Shown in pieces: positions 15,559-30,354 of a stretch of 64,000 bases of DNA. A model generated the notes under the pieces. That model searched no databases. It was not told the DNA's origin and saw only the letters and a program-made list of their open reading frames with translations. Each line of letters opens with the position of its first letter. The stretch's first letter is position 1. The DNA is taken from positions 46,665 through 110,664 of the forward strand of contig CALLUD010000010.1 of NCBI GenBank assembly GCA_938011325.1, given 5' to 3'. Source of the stretch: an uncultured Spartobacteria bacterium. GTDB lineage: Bacteria; Verrucomicrobiota; Verrucomicrobiia; Chthoniobacterales; JAATET01. The position numbers were made by a program, and so were the translations under genes.

Positions 15559-17409
15559 ATGTTCCTCCGTTTGTCCCTTCTCGCCTGTCTTCTCCTGGCC
15601 CCGGGTCTCCTGCTCGCCGGCTCCCCGCCTCCCCTTCAGCAGGCGCTCACGATCCACGACGACAAGGTCAATGCGCTGCTCGCCCGCATGACGCTCGACG
15701 AGAAGATCGGGCAAATGACGCAGGCCGAGCAGGATGCCCTCGAGCACCCCGCCGACATCGAGCGCTACCACCTCGGCTCCCTTTTGAGCGGTGGCAATTC
15801 CGATCCGAAGGCCGGCAATTCCATGGCCGCATGGCGCGACATGGTGGACAGCTACCAGTCCCACGCCCTTCGCACGCGGCTTGGCATTCCCCTGCTCTAC
15901 GGCGTCGACTCGGTGCACGGTCACTCGAACGTCATCGGCGCCGTCATCTTCCCGCACAACATCGGCCTTGGCTGCACCCGCGACCCCGGCCTCGTGGAGG
16001 AAATTTCGCGCATCACCGCACTGGAGACCCGCGCCACGGGCATCAACTGGGTCTTCGCCCCGTGCGTAACCGTTCCCCGCGACATTCGCTGGGGCCGCAC
16101 CTACGAAGGCTACGGCGAGTCGCCCGATCTCGCGAAAATGCTCGGCGAGGCCGCTGTCTTCGGGCTGCAAGGCTCCTCCCTCGACGCGCCAACCAGCGTG
16201 CTCGCCTGCGCGAAACACTTCATCGGCGATGGCGGCACCACATTTGGCACCGGCATGCCGCGCGAGGATGATCCTTCGAAAAACTGGCCGCTCGATCGCG
16301 GCGACACGCGCGTCGATTTCCAGACGCTCATGGATCTCCACGGGCAGGGCTACATCGGGGCGCTCAATGCAGGCGTCGGGTCGATCATGCCCTCCTACAG
16401 CAGCTGGAATGGCGAGAAATGCTCCGGCAGCAAGGCGCTGCTCACCGACCTGCTCAAGGACAAGCTCGGTTTCCAGGGCTTCCTGATCTCCGACTACAAC
16501 GCGATCGACGAACTGCCCGGCACGTTCAAGGAGCAGGTCGCGCAATCGATCAACGCCGGCATGGACATGATGATGATCCCGACGCGCTACCGGCAGTTCA
16601 TCAGCACGCTTCGCGAGCTGGTCGAGGAGGGCACGGTGCCCATGTCACGCATCGACGACGCCGTCCGCCGCATCCTGCGCGTGAAATTCGCAATGGGACT
16701 GATGGACCGCTCGACCCGCATTCACTCCGACAAGGCGCTTGTTGACGCGTTTGGATCCGAGGCGCATCGCGCGGTGGCGCGTCAGGCGGTGCGCGAGTCC
16801 CTGGTGCTGCTGAAAAATGAAAACGGCGCACTGCCCCTCTCCCGCGACATGAAGCACATTCACGTCGTCGGCGCCGCCGCGAACGATCTCGGCACCCAGT
16901 GCGGCGGATGGACCATCGACTGGCAGGGCGGCAGCGGCGACATCACCGAGGGCACCACGGTGCTGGAGGCGATTCGAGCCGCGGCACCCGATGCGAAGGT
17001 CACCTACGCCGCGGACGGCACGCTGGCAAAGGACGCGGACGTCATTGTCGCCGTGATCGCCGAGCCGCCGTATGCCGAGATGTTCGGTGATCGTGACGAC
17101 CTGTCGCTGCCCAAGGCGGACGCCGACCTCGTCGCGAAGGCGGCGAAATCCGGCACTCCGGTCGTGACCATTCTCTTCTCCGGCCGCCCGATGATCCTCG
17201 GCAAAACCCTCAACCAGTCGGACGCGTTTATCGCCGCATGGCTTCCAGGCACCGAGGGTGCGGGCATTGCCGACGTCCTCTTCGGCGATTACGCCCCGAC
17301 CGGCAAGCTGTCCTTCTCCTGGCCTCGCTCGATGGAGCAGGTCCCGATCCGCATCGGCGACAAAAACTACGATCCGCTCTTTCCCTACGGCTTTGGGTTG
17401 AGTTTTTAA
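15559..17409 (+). CDS. Secreted glycoside hydrolase family 3 beta-glucosidase
   Basis: 616 residues with signal peptide MFLRLSLLACLLLAPGLLLA. The layout matches the plant ExoI / bacterial exo-beta-glucanase group of GH3: RMTLDEKIGQMTQAEQ (about 43), GIPLLYGVDSVHGHSNVIGA (about 110-130), AKHFIGDGGTTFGTGMPRED, and GFLISDYNAID (about 308-318), whose Asp is the nucleophile. In the second domain IAEPPYAEMFGDRDDL (near 500) supplies the likely acid/base Glu, and the chain ends NYDPLFPYGFGLSF. It hydrolyses beta-glucosides or beta-glucan oligosaccharides in the periplasm or outside. The ATG is 107 bases from the divergent T2SS operon. Confidence 0.93.
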   Translation: MFLRLSLLACLLLAPGLLLAGSPPPLQQALTIHDDKVNALLARMTLDEKIGQMTQAEQDALEHPADIERYHLGSLLSGGNSDPKAGNSMAAWRDMVDSYQSHALRTRLGIPLLYGVDSVHGHSNVIGAVIFPHNIGLGCTRDPGLVEEISRITALETRATGINWVFAPCVTVPRDIRWGRTYEGYGESPDLAKMLGEAAVFGLQGSSLDAPTSVLACAKHFIGDGGTTFGTGMPREDDPSKNWPLDRGDTRVDFQTLMDLHGQGYIGALNAGVGSIMPSYSSWNGEKCSGSKALLTDLLKDKLGFQGFLISDYNAIDELPGTFKEQVAQSINAGMDMMMIPTRYRQFISTLRELVEEGTVPMSRIDDAVRRILRVKFAMGLMDRSTRIHSDKALVDAFGSEAHRAVARQAVRESLVLLKNENGALPLSRDMKHIHVVGAAANDLGTQCGGWTIDWQGGSGDITEGTTVLEAIRAAAPDAKVTYAADGTLAKDADVIVAVIAEPPYAEMFGDRDDLSLPKADADLVAKAAKSGTPVVTILFSGRPMILGKTLNQSDAFIAAWLPGTEGAGIADVLFGDYAPTGKLSFSWPRSMEQVPIRIGDKNYDPLFPYGFGLSF

Positions 17410-17453
17410 CGCGACAAGGCCGGCTCCCGCGCCTTAATCAATTCCGTTCAAGC

Positions 17454-18713
17454 ATGGATAAGATACTCGTTCACGGCGGCTCGACATTGAAGGGCAGCGT
17501 CCGCATCAGCGGTTCGAAAAACTCCGCCCTGCCCATTCTCGCCGCCACACTCCTCACAAAGGAGCCGTGCATCATTCACCGGGTGCCGGACCTGAGCGAC
17601 ATCCACTACATGCTCACGATCCTCAACGAGCTGGGCGCCGAAGTGGAACGCGCCAGCGGCACCGTGCAGATCAAGGCCGAAAAGGTCGGCACCGTCGCGC
17701 CCTACGACATCGTGCGCAAGATGCGCGCCTCCGTTTGCGTGCTCGGCCCGCTGCTCGGCCGCATGCAGGAGGCGACCGTTTCGCTGCCCGGTGGTTGCGT
17801 GATCGGCGACCGCCCCATCGATCTTCATCTCAAGGGATTCGAAGCGCTCGGTGCGGCCGTGAAAGTCCATGCGGGAGACGTCAAGGTGCTCGCACCGCAG
17901 TTGCGCGGCGCCACGATCAACATGCGCGGCAAATACGGTTCGACCGTGCTCGGGACGGACAACGTGATGATGGCCGCCGTCCTCGCCGAGGGCACCACGG
18001 TCATCGACGGGGCCGCCGAGGAGCCGGAGGTCGTCGACCTCGCCAATTTCCTCAACAAGATGGGCGCCAAAATCGAGGGCGCCGGAACCCGCCGGATCAT
18101 CATCGAGGGCGTGAAGGAGCTGCACGGCGCGGAGCACACCGTCATTCCCGATCGCATCGAGGCGGGCACGTTTCTCGTCGCCGGTGCCATTGCCGGAGAG
18201 GAGATCACGCTGCACAAGGTCAATCCCGATCATCTCAAGTCGGTCACCGACCCGCTTTCGAAGGCCGGCTACATCATCAATGCCTCCGGCGACCAGCTCA
18301 CGATTTCCCGCAACGGCACGCGCCATCCGCTCGAGCTGGAAACCGAGCCGTTCCCCGGCTTCCCCACCGACATGCAGGCGCAGATGTGCGCACTGCTCTC
18401 GGTAAGCGAGGGAATCAGCGTCATCACCGAGCACGTCTTCCCGCAGCGTTTCATGCACATCGCCGAGCTCAAGCGCATGGGCGCCGACATCGAGCTTCAA
18501 AATGCAACCGCCGTCATCAAGGGCGTCGAGCAACTGAGCGGCGCCCCCGTGATGGCGAGCGACCTCCGCGCCAGCGCCGCGCTGGTGCTTGCAGGTCTCA
18601 CCGCCGAGGGCACGACGGAAATCAACCGCGTCTACCACATTGACCGCGGCTACGAGAGCATCGACGACAAGCTGAACCAGCTCGGCGCCCGTATCGAGCG
18701 GGTCAAGGCCTGA
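17454..18713 (+). CDS. murA: UDP-N-acetylglucosamine 1-carboxyvinyltransferase MurA
   Basis: 419 residues from ATG 17454 (MDKILVHGGSTLKGSVRISG), 44 bases after the GH3 gene. MurA transfers enolpyruvate from PEP to UDP-GlcNAc, the first committed step of peptidoglycan synthesis in the cytoplasm. The catalytic Cys is residue 115 in LPGGCVIGDRPIDLHLKGFE, the fosfomycin-sensitive form. SGSKNSALPILAATLL, the RMRASVCVLGPLLGR-type loop (KMRASVCVLGPLLGRMQ) and FPTDMQAQMCALLSVSEG are all intact. Length is standard. Its 3' end overlaps the sulfatase stop by 11 bases, tail to tail. Confidence 0.97.
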   Translation: MDKILVHGGSTLKGSVRISGSKNSALPILAATLLTKEPCIIHRVPDLSDIHYMLTILNELGAEVERASGTVQIKAEKVGTVAPYDIVRKMRASVCVLGPLLGRMQEATVSLPGGCVIGDRPIDLHLKGFEALGAAVKVHAGDVKVLAPQLRGATINMRGKYGSTVLGTDNVMMAAVLAEGTTVIDGAAEEPEVVDLANFLNKMGAKIEGAGTRRIIIEGVKELHGAEHTVIPDRIEAGTFLVAGAIAGEEITLHKVNPDHLKSVTDPLSKAGYIINASGDQLTISRNGTRHPLELETEPFPGFPTDMQAQMCALLSVSEGISVITEHVFPQRFMHIAELKRMGADIELQNATAVIKGVEQLSGAPVMASDLRASAALVLAGLTAEGTTEINRVYHIDRGYESIDDKLNQLGARIERVKA

Positions 18714-20313
18714 ACTGACGCGACCGGCTTACCACCGCCCGCATCGCCTGCCGCATTTCCTTTTCCAGACGACGGATTCGCGGCGAGGGTTTGGCGAGCA
18801 GATTGTTTCTCTCTCCGGGATCGGCCTTGATGTTGTAAAGCTCCGCGTGTTTCGACCCCATCATCGTCGTGTAGCGCCACCGGCCCACGCGGATGGAAAA
18901 CGACCCCCAACCCACCATTGAGAGAATCGTGCGATCCGCTTTCAACGCGTCGCCGCGCAACGCAGGCACGAGACTCTCTCCCTCAACTTCCCGCGGAGTC
19001 GCCAGGCCGGCGAAAGCACAAACTGTCGGGTAGATATCGACAAGGCTCACCGGCACGTTCTCCCGGATGCCTCCCGCTGACCCGGGGCGAAGGTCCGCGA
19101 TCAATAATGTCGACCGCGTCGAGGCCTCCCACAGGGTTTCCTTTCCAAAATGTGTCTTCTGTCCGAGGTGCCCCCCGTGATCGCTGAAGAGCACGACCAC
19201 CGTGTTGTCGCGAAGCGGGGAATTCTCCAGCGCGTCGAGGATCAATCCCACGCACTCATCGGCAAAAGCCTGCGCCGCCAGGTAATGCCGGAGTGCCTCG
19301 GCAATGGCGAGACGCCCGCCATTCCGGCCGCCAATGCGAATGCCCTCCCGCCACACCTTGCGAGCATTTCCCGCGCCCTTGGCAGCACGAATCCTGGCCT
19401 TCGTCACCGCCGGCACGTCCTCCAGGTCCTCCGCACCATCCTCCAGCCACTTCCGGGGAACCTTCATCTCCCGCAACGGAAAGCGATCGATAAACTCCTG
19501 CGGCACAACCCACGGCGCATGCGGCCGATTGATCCCGCAGGCGATGAATGCCGGCTGGTCCTCCGGGAGCCTCACCACCTCACCGGTGGCGCGGTCGAGC
19601 GCTTCCCCGTCGCGCAAGAGATCCGCGACGAACCCGGCATTCCGCCAATCGTATTGATCCTCCTTCGCGCCGTCCTCGGTTCCGTAGGAGAGGAATTTGC
19701 GAGCCACAGGCGCCCATTGTGAAGGAATCACCTTCCGATGGGTCCCGATGGGACGGTTCACCCACACGTCCCAGGAATGAGCGACATCCGGGCCGTCCTC
19801 GAAGACATTCCCCACCCCGTCGAAAATCTGGGCGCTGGCGTGAAAGATTTTTCCAATTCCCACGGCAAAATATCCGCCCTGCCTCAATCGCTGGGGCAGG
19901 GTCACCGCCTCCCGCACCACTTTTTTCGGAAGCTGGCGAATGGGCGTGCCGTTGCCGCGAAAGACATTGGTGCGCGCAGGCAGCATGCCGGTGAGAATCG
20001 ACAGACGGGACGGAACACAAAGCGGAGCGGCGCAATAGGCCTGGGTGAACGTCACGCCTCGCGCAGCGAGCCGATCGAGATTCGGAGTCACTCGCGCGGC
20101 GACCGAAGCCCGAACGGACGCGTTCGGATAGTATTCGCTCAAAAAGCCGCCCTTTTCGTTGGCAAGCGAACCGAGGATCGGCCGCATGTCGTCGATGGCG
20201 ATGAACAGGATGTTCGGGCGTGCATCCGCAGCAGTGGCGGCGCCCGGGAAAAAGCTTCCCAGCATCGCAATCACGCCGATCGCACGACTCCAGCACTGCA
20301 TCTCACGCACCAT
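18703..20313 (-). CDS. Secreted sulfatase (alkaline-phosphatase superfamily)
   Basis: About 536 residues from ATG 20313 (ATG 20301 also possible); the signal peptide is QCWSRAIGVIAMLGSFFPGA. The active site is unmistakable: RPNILFIAIDDMRP metal site near 48, then CAAPLCVPSRLSILTGMLPA near 115-125, where C of CVPSR is the residue converted to formylglycine. VVVLFSDHGGHLGQKTHFGK supplies further metal ligands. The set resembles iduronate-2-sulfatase-like enzymes acting on sulfated polysaccharides. The maturase needed to make formylglycine is not in this window. Substrate is not deducible. Confidence 0.92.
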   Translation of the reverse strand: MVREMQCWSRAIGVIAMLGSFFPGAATAADARPNILFIAIDDMRPILGSLANEKGGFLSEYYPNASVRASVAARVTPNLDRLAARGVTFTQAYCAAPLCVPSRLSILTGMLPARTNVFRGNGTPIRQLPKKVVREAVTLPQRLRQGGYFAVGIGKIFHASAQIFDGVGNVFEDGPDVAHSWDVWVNRPIGTHRKVIPSQWAPVARKFLSYGTEDGAKEDQYDWRNAGFVADLLRDGEALDRATGEVVRLPEDQPAFIACGINRPHAPWVVPQEFIDRFPLREMKVPRKWLEDGAEDLEDVPAVTKARIRAAKGAGNARKVWREGIRIGGRNGGRLAIAEALRHYLAAQAFADECVGLILDALENSPLRDNTVVVLFSDHGGHLGQKTHFGKETLWEASTRSTLLIADLRPGSAGGIRENVPVSLVDIYPTVCAFAGLATPREVEGESLVPALRGDALKADRTILSMVGWGSFSIRVGRWRYTTMMGSKHAELYNIKADPGERNNLLAKPSPRIRRLEKEMRQAMRAVVSRSRQFRP

Positions 20314-20451
20314 TACTTTTGAAAGGATGCAAAGCGTTAACCCGTTCCGCCAGCGAATCAAGGCCCGTCGAGCGGTCTGTCACGCGAACGGGTCATTGGA
20401 GAGCTGCATTTTCCTTGCGAGCTTTGCATGAAACGCGCTTTTCTGGCGGGC

Positions 20452-23340
<2,889 letters not shown>

Positions 23341-23378
23341 GACGCCGGCCGTTTCGGCTGAAGTTCATCAAACGAAAC

Positions 23379-23416
23379 ACCGCGCTTTCCGGGAGCTTGC
23401 GCTTCCGCGGCGCGGT
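23379..23416. terminator. Bidirectional hairpin between acnA and the porin gene
   Basis: ACCGCGC (23379-23385) pairs with GCGCGGT (23410-23416) and is followed on the plus strand by TTTTT. It lies in the 102-base gap between the convergent acnA and porin genes, so it can end acnA transcription and possibly act in both directions. Confidence 0.6.
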
Positions 23417-23442
23417 TTTTCGTCAGCGGGTCAAATGCTCCG

Positions 23443-24885
23443 TCAGAACGTCACGCCCGCCTGCAGACCGAGAACGAGCGCATTCGGAATGTTGTAGGCG
23501 CCACCGGGGTTGATCACCCACTGGATGTTCGGCTGCATGAAAAGGAACTTCGTGATCTGCGCGCGGTAGCCCCACTCGAAAACGAGTTCGTAGTCCGGGT
23601 GCCCACCGCCCATTGCCTCGGTCGCCGCGGCGTAATCGTCGCTGAATTGACCGTAAACGACGCCGAACATCGTCTGGTCGTTATCGCGCCCCGGAATCAG
23701 GCCCTTGTAGGCAAGGCCGCCGTTCACCTGGAACGGCAGCTTCGCGATGTTCTGCTGCGGCGAGAATACGAACGCACTCCAGAGCGTGAGGCCCTGATCC
23801 GACCCCGGAGCTTCCTGGAAGACCATCTGGTCTGCATGCCAGTAGAAGCCATACGAGTTCCGCGCGGTCTCCGTCGTGCCAAACTGCGCAAACTCCCACG
23901 GCGAGTAATACACGCCAAACCAGTAGTGGCCCGGAAGCCCCTTCATCACGACCGGCTCATTGAAGCTCTTCGCGGAGGACTTGCCGTCCGGCTCCGCAAC
24001 CGCCTTGCCTTCCGCATCCGGCACATTCTTCGCGGACACCTCGCGTTTGAAAAATTCCGGCGTCCAACCGAACTGCGAGATCAACAGCACGCCATCATCC
24101 GACCGGATACTCCAGTCGAGTCCGTGGTAGGCGCGGTCGAACACCCGATTCGACACCTGGTAAATGCCGAACATCCCATACGTCTCCTTGATCGGCTGCA
24201 CCCGCAACCGCGCCGCCCAGACGGCCCACGGATACGCGGAAAATTGCGTGTTCACCGGCAACGCCTGCGGATTTCCGTCGATGCCGTTGTTCATGTAGAG
24301 CCAGTAAATCGGCGAAGACGCAAAATCGTCACCCGTCGCGAAGCGGCCCATCTTGAGGCTGATGCGGTCGTCGAAGAGTTTCTGCTCGAGTGCGAGCCCG
24401 AAGAACATCGCCGTCTGGCCGCCGTAAATTTGCTGCACCGTGAACTGATTCCCGAGCGCGATCTCCGACAGGCTTTGGCCATCGCGGTTCAGGCCGCTCA
24501 CGGTCAGCGTCGCACCCTTCCATCCCACGAGTTTCTCGAGGCTCAGCTCCACGCCGAAGAGGAAGTTGTCGGTGTAGGTCGCGGAGAGCTGTCTTCCGCC
24601 CACGGGATTGCCCGCGATGTTCGTCGTGTAGGTCGCCGAAATCTCGACACCCTCCTCGTCGATGTAATTTCGGGTCCCCCAGAAATCGCCGAGCAGCGCA
24701 TCGCCCTCCCACCACTCGCGGGAGCCGATGTAATTCGAGGGATAGGGATCGTAGTAATCCCAGAAACGCGAGTGCGTCAACCCCTCGGCGACCGCCCACT
24801 CGGGACTGGATAGCTGGGCATTCGCCCACGATACAACACCAAGAACCGCGACCGACAACGCCGCAGCGAATTTACGAATATTCAT
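23443..24885 (-). CDS. Carbohydrate-selective porin (OprB family)
   Basis: 480 residues from ATG 24885, with signal peptide MNIRKFAAALSVAVLGVVSW-ANA. The body is an alternating amphipathic outer-membrane barrel: LLGDFWGTRNYIDEEGVEIS, GLALEQKLFDDRISLKMGRF, GHYWFGVYYSPWEFAQF, and it ends in the Phe-terminated strand ALVLGLQAGVTF required for barrel insertion. These are hallmarks of OprB porins, which admit glucose and other sugars. It stands alone; with the GH3 and xylose genes it fits a plant-sugar-using lifestyle. Confidence 0.9.
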   Translation of the reverse strand: MNIRKFAAALSVAVLGVVSWANAQLSSPEWAVAEGLTHSRFWDYYDPYPSNYIGSREWWEGDALLGDFWGTRNYIDEEGVEISATYTTNIAGNPVGGRQLSATYTDNFLFGVELSLEKLVGWKGATLTVSGLNRDGQSLSEIALGNQFTVQQIYGGQTAMFFGLALEQKLFDDRISLKMGRFATGDDFASSPIYWLYMNNGIDGNPQALPVNTQFSAYPWAVWAARLRVQPIKETYGMFGIYQVSNRVFDRAYHGLDWSIRSDDGVLLISQFGWTPEFFKREVSAKNVPDAEGKAVAEPDGKSSAKSFNEPVVMKGLPGHYWFGVYYSPWEFAQFGTTETARNSYGFYWHADQMVFQEAPGSDQGLTLWSAFVFSPQQNIAKLPFQVNGGLAYKGLIPGRDNDQTMFGVVYGQFSDDYAAATEAMGGGHPDYELVFEWGYRAQITKFLFMQPNIQWVINPGGAYNIPNALVLGLQAGVTF

Positions 24886-24994
24886 AGGGGAACGGCACGG
24901 AGCGTGCCCGATCCCCGGAGAAATGGCAATTTTAATGAACCGCACTCGCGTCCATTTCGCCGGAAATCAGCAGCCCTCGTTGCGATAACGCAAA

Positions 24995-27526
<2,532 letters not shown>

Positions 27527-27581
27527 GATTCGCGAGCCGGCGAGTTTGCCTGCTGTCGGTCGAAAAGCAAACCGGGAACTG

Positions 27582-28580
27582 TCAGACCCCCTCGAGCACG
27601 AGGGACCCCAGCCGCTTGTTGATCAGCTCCACCTCCGCCGGATCCAGCTGGATCTCGCCGCCCCTGGCATTCGCCAGCGCCTGCTCCGCATCGCGGGCGC
27701 CGACCAGTGCCGCCGTGATGCCCGGTTGCGCGAGGGTCCATGCAATGACGAGCTGTGCAAGCGTCGCATCGTGGTCCTCGGCAAGATCGCGCAGCGTGCC
27801 GAGAAAGCCGTTCACCCGGCGGATGTTCTCAGGCGTGAAATACTCGTTGCGCCCGCGGTGGTCGGTCGGCGCAAACGTGTGATCGGGCGAAAACTTTCCG
27901 GTCAACAACCCGCGTTGCAACGGACTGTAGGCGAGGACCGCCTTGCCATGCTCCAGGCAATACGGGATCACGTCCGCCTCGATCCCGCGGTTCACCATGC
28001 TGTAGGGCACCTGATTCGAGACAATTCCGACCGTCAGCTCCGCCTCCGCCATCTGCGCCACGGAATAATTCGACACGCCGACGGCACGGACCTTCCCTTG
28101 ATTCACGAGCGTCGCGAACGCCTCCATTGTTTCGTGAATGGGCGTCGTGGGATCCGGCCAGTGAAGCTGGAGCACGTCGATGTAGTCGGTGCCCAGCCGG
28201 CGCAGGCTCGCCTCGCATTCCGCGATCACGCTGTCGTGGCCCGCATAACGAAACGTGCGCACGCGCCTGCCGTCATTCCCTTCGCTCTCGAAAAAGAATT
28301 CCCCGACCTCGGCATCCCAGCGCAGTCCGCACTTCGTGAGAATCTGCAACTTCGAGCGGTCCAGTCCGCGAATCGCCTCGCCGACGATTTCCTCGCTGCG
28401 GCCCTGACCGTAAACCGGCGCCGTGTCGATCGTCGTCACTCCCGCATCCACCGATGCCCGGATCGCCGCCACCGCGTCCCTGTGTTCCGCACCACCCCAC
28501 ATCCAGCCTCCGATCGCCCACGCGCCAAACACCACCCGTGAAACCTTCACCTCGCTGCCGTCGAGCTGTCGCATTTCCAT
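27582..28580 (-). CDS. Aldo/keto reductase
   Basis: 332 residues from ATG 28580 (MEMRQLDGSEVKVSRVVFGA). The AKR barrel is complete: TTIDTAPVYGQGRSEEIVGE holds the catalytic Asp/Tyr, LTKCGLRWD the Lys, and LQLHWPDPTTPIHETMEAF the His. NADPH-binding features GLLTGKFSPDHTF and ALVGARDAEQALANA are at the end. Enzymes of this general subgroup reduce sugar aldehydes and similar carbonyls; substrate is unclear. It follows leuS upstream on the same strand after 55 bases, but a joint transcript is not evident. Confidence 0.9.
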   Translation of the reverse strand: MEMRQLDGSEVKVSRVVFGAWAIGGWMWGGAEHRDAVAAIRASVDAGVTTIDTAPVYGQGRSEEIVGEAIRGLDRSKLQILTKCGLRWDAEVGEFFFESEGNDGRRVRTFRYAGHDSVIAECEASLRRLGTDYIDVLQLHWPDPTTPIHETMEAFATLVNQGKVRAVGVSNYSVAQMAEAELTVGIVSNQVPYSMVNRGIEADVIPYCLEHGKAVLAYSPLQRGLLTGKFSPDHTFAPTDHRGRNEYFTPENIRRVNGFLGTLRDLAEDHDATLAQLVIAWTLAQPGITAALVGARDAEQALANARGGEIQLDPAEVELINKRLGSLVLEGV

Positions 28581-28656
28581 GCCGCGAGTCTGGCACTGCG
28601 ACGGCCGGCGGGCAACGACGTTCGACCTTTGCGCCCGGGCGTGATACGGATGCCCG

Positions 28657-29256
28657 ATGCTCGAACTTCTCGTCGCCACCCGAAACTCCCACAAGACGGC
28701 CGAAATCGCCGCCATGCTCGGCGATGGCTTCGTTGTTCGCGATCTCACCTCCCTCGACGGCGCTCCGGAGGTCGAGGAACACGGCTCGACCTTCGCCGAG
28801 AACGCCGCGCTGAAGGCGGCCGCCATCTCGCGGTTCATCAATGGCATCGCGCTGGCCGACGACTCCGGCCTCGAAGTCGATGCGCTGGGCGGCGCGCCGG
28901 GGGTGTATTCCGCGCGCTTCGCCGGGGAGAACGCGACCGATTACGCGAACAACCAGCTCCTCCAGGCAAAGCTCAAGGAACTGCCCGACGCTCCACGCAC
29001 CGCCCGCTTTCGCTGCGTGCTGGCGCTGGCGCGCTGCGGCGAAGTCATCGCGACATTCGACGGCAAGGTGGAAGGTCGCGTCGTCGAGACTCCGGTCGGC
29101 CCCGGCGGGTTCGGTTACGATCCCCTGTTTGTGCCCGACGGCTACGACCAGACCTTTGGCGAACTCCCGCCCGAGACAAAGAACGCCATCAGCCATCGCT
29201 CCCGGGCGCTTGCACAGTTCGTCGAATGGTTGCGGGCAAATCCAATTTCCGCCTGA
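28657..29256 (+). CDS. rdgB: XTP/dITP diphosphatase RdgB (HAM1 family)
   Basis: 199 residues. It removes non-canonical purine nucleotides (XTP, dITP) by hydrolysis to the monophosphate. The signature LVATRNSHKTAEIAAML is at 5-21, TFAENAALKA near 50, LADDSGLEVDALGGAPGVYS near 66-85, and GPGGFGYDPLFVPDGYDQTF near 149-168, followed by KNAISHRSRALAQF. All family motifs and the usual length are present. The zinc-ribbon gene begins two bases after its stop. Confidence 0.95.
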   Translation: MLELLVATRNSHKTAEIAAMLGDGFVVRDLTSLDGAPEVEEHGSTFAENAALKAAAISRFINGIALADDSGLEVDALGGAPGVYSARFAGENATDYANNQLLQAKLKELPDAPRTARFRCVLALARCGEVIATFDGKVEGRVVETPVGPGGFGYDPLFVPDGYDQTFGELPPETKNAISHRSRALAQFVEWLRANPISA

Positions 29257-29258
29257 CG

Positions 29259-29543
29259 ATGCCGCCAGGGAAAGCGCGTCCGACCCCGCCGGAGATCTGC
29301 CCGGTCTGCGGCGAAGAGGTGCCGCGAAATGCCCTCGCCTGCCCGGAATGCGGCGCCGATCACCAATCGGGCTGGCGCGAGGACGCACAGGACGGGCTCG
29401 ATCTGCCGGAGGCCGACTTCGATTACGACGATTTCGTCGAACGCGAGTTTGGCAGCGGCTCGAAACGGAATCGGCTCCACCCGGTGTGGTGGATCACCGC
29501 CCTCGTGTTGCTGATCGCGATGCTCTGGCTGCTGACGCGATGA
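29259..29543 (+). CDS. Small zinc-ribbon membrane protein, 94 aa
   Basis: ATG 29259 follows the rdgB stop by two bases. The protein reads MPPGKARPTPPEICPVCGEE then ALACPECGADHQSGW: two CxxC knuckles (CPVC and CPEC) forming a zinc ribbon. An acidic linker (EADFDYDDFVEREFG) and one C-terminal membrane helix (VWWITALVLLIAMLWLLTR) follow. So a metal-binding head would face the cytoplasm, tethered to the membrane. Similar zinc-ribbon tail-anchored proteins are widespread but uncharacterised. It is probably cotranscribed with rdgB. Confidence 0.75.
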   Translation: MPPGKARPTPPEICPVCGEEVPRNALACPECGADHQSGWREDAQDGLDLPEADFDYDDFVEREFGSGSKRNRLHPVWWITALVLLIAMLWLLTR

Positions 29544-29574
29544 CGCGCCAACGCGCGCCCGGAAACAAACGGCG

Positions 29575-30354
29575 TCAGCTTTTGCGCACGACCAAGTGGA
29601 GTCGTGGCCACCACCAGGAGACACATCCATCCTGCTCCTCGAGGCGGAAGTATTCGCGGACCGTCGGCGAGGCGGAACGAACGAGCTCGCGAACCGCGTC
29701 CCGATTTTCCGGTGAAGTTCCCGCGGTCTCGAAATACCACTCCAGATCCGGCTGCTTCAATCGACTGATCTCGCAACGTTCGACGTGCAGTCCCGCGGCT
29801 CCGCAGAGCTTTTTCCATTTCGAGGGCAGGACGAATCGCCCGTGGCTTGGATCGCGCAGTTTCTCCACTTCATGAATCCACGCCTCCGCCTCCGGAAGCT
29901 CATCCGGCGCCGTGCCGTCCACCACAATCAACAATCCCGCCGGCTCGAGGACACGCGCGGCCTCGTGCACGAACGACGTCACATCGCTGAAATGGTGCGC
30001 GGCGACGCGGCAGGTCACAATTTGAAACTCCCGCCCCGGATACGGCAGTTGCTCGGCCGTGTGCTGGCGCGTCTCGCAAAGGAAACCCTCCTCGTCGAGG
30101 AGCCTGGATGCATTTTCCAGCATGCGCGTGGAGACGTCGGAAAGCGTGACGCGGTATCCGCGCCGCGCGAGCCACAATGCCGTGTGCCCGCCTCCGGTCG
30201 CGACATCGAGCGAATTGCCACGCTCGGGCATGACCACCCCCTCGACCGCGAGATCGAGATCAGACGTATCGGCAAGCACGTGCGTGCGCCCATAACGATC
30301 GCTCTGCCGGTCAAACTGCTCCTGCGAAGCGCGCTGTGAATCGTCGAGATTCAT
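29575..30354 (-). CDS. Class I SAM-dependent methyltransferase
   Basis: 259 residues, UbiE/Methyltransf_11 type. Motif I is SLDVATGGGHTALWLARRGY (about 47-66), motif II TLSDVSTRMLENA, motif III FQIVTCRVAAHHFSDVTSFV with RVLEPAGLLIVVDGTAPDE. The N-terminus (QEQFDRQSDRYGRTHVLADT) is typical of small-molecule methyltransferases. Substrate unknown. Its start overlaps by four bases the upstream secreted protein, making it the last gene of the rlmN-sigma run. Confidence 0.88.
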   Translation of the reverse strand: MNLDDSQRASQEQFDRQSDRYGRTHVLADTSDLDLAVEGVVMPERGNSLDVATGGGHTALWLARRGYRVTLSDVSTRMLENASRLLDEEGFLCETRQHTAEQLPYPGREFQIVTCRVAAHHFSDVTSFVHEAARVLEPAGLLIVVDGTAPDELPEAEAWIHEVEKLRDPSHGRFVLPSKWKKLCGAAGLHVERCEISRLKQPDLEWYFETAGTSPENRDAVRELVRSASPTVREYFRLEEQDGCVSWWWPRLHLVVRKS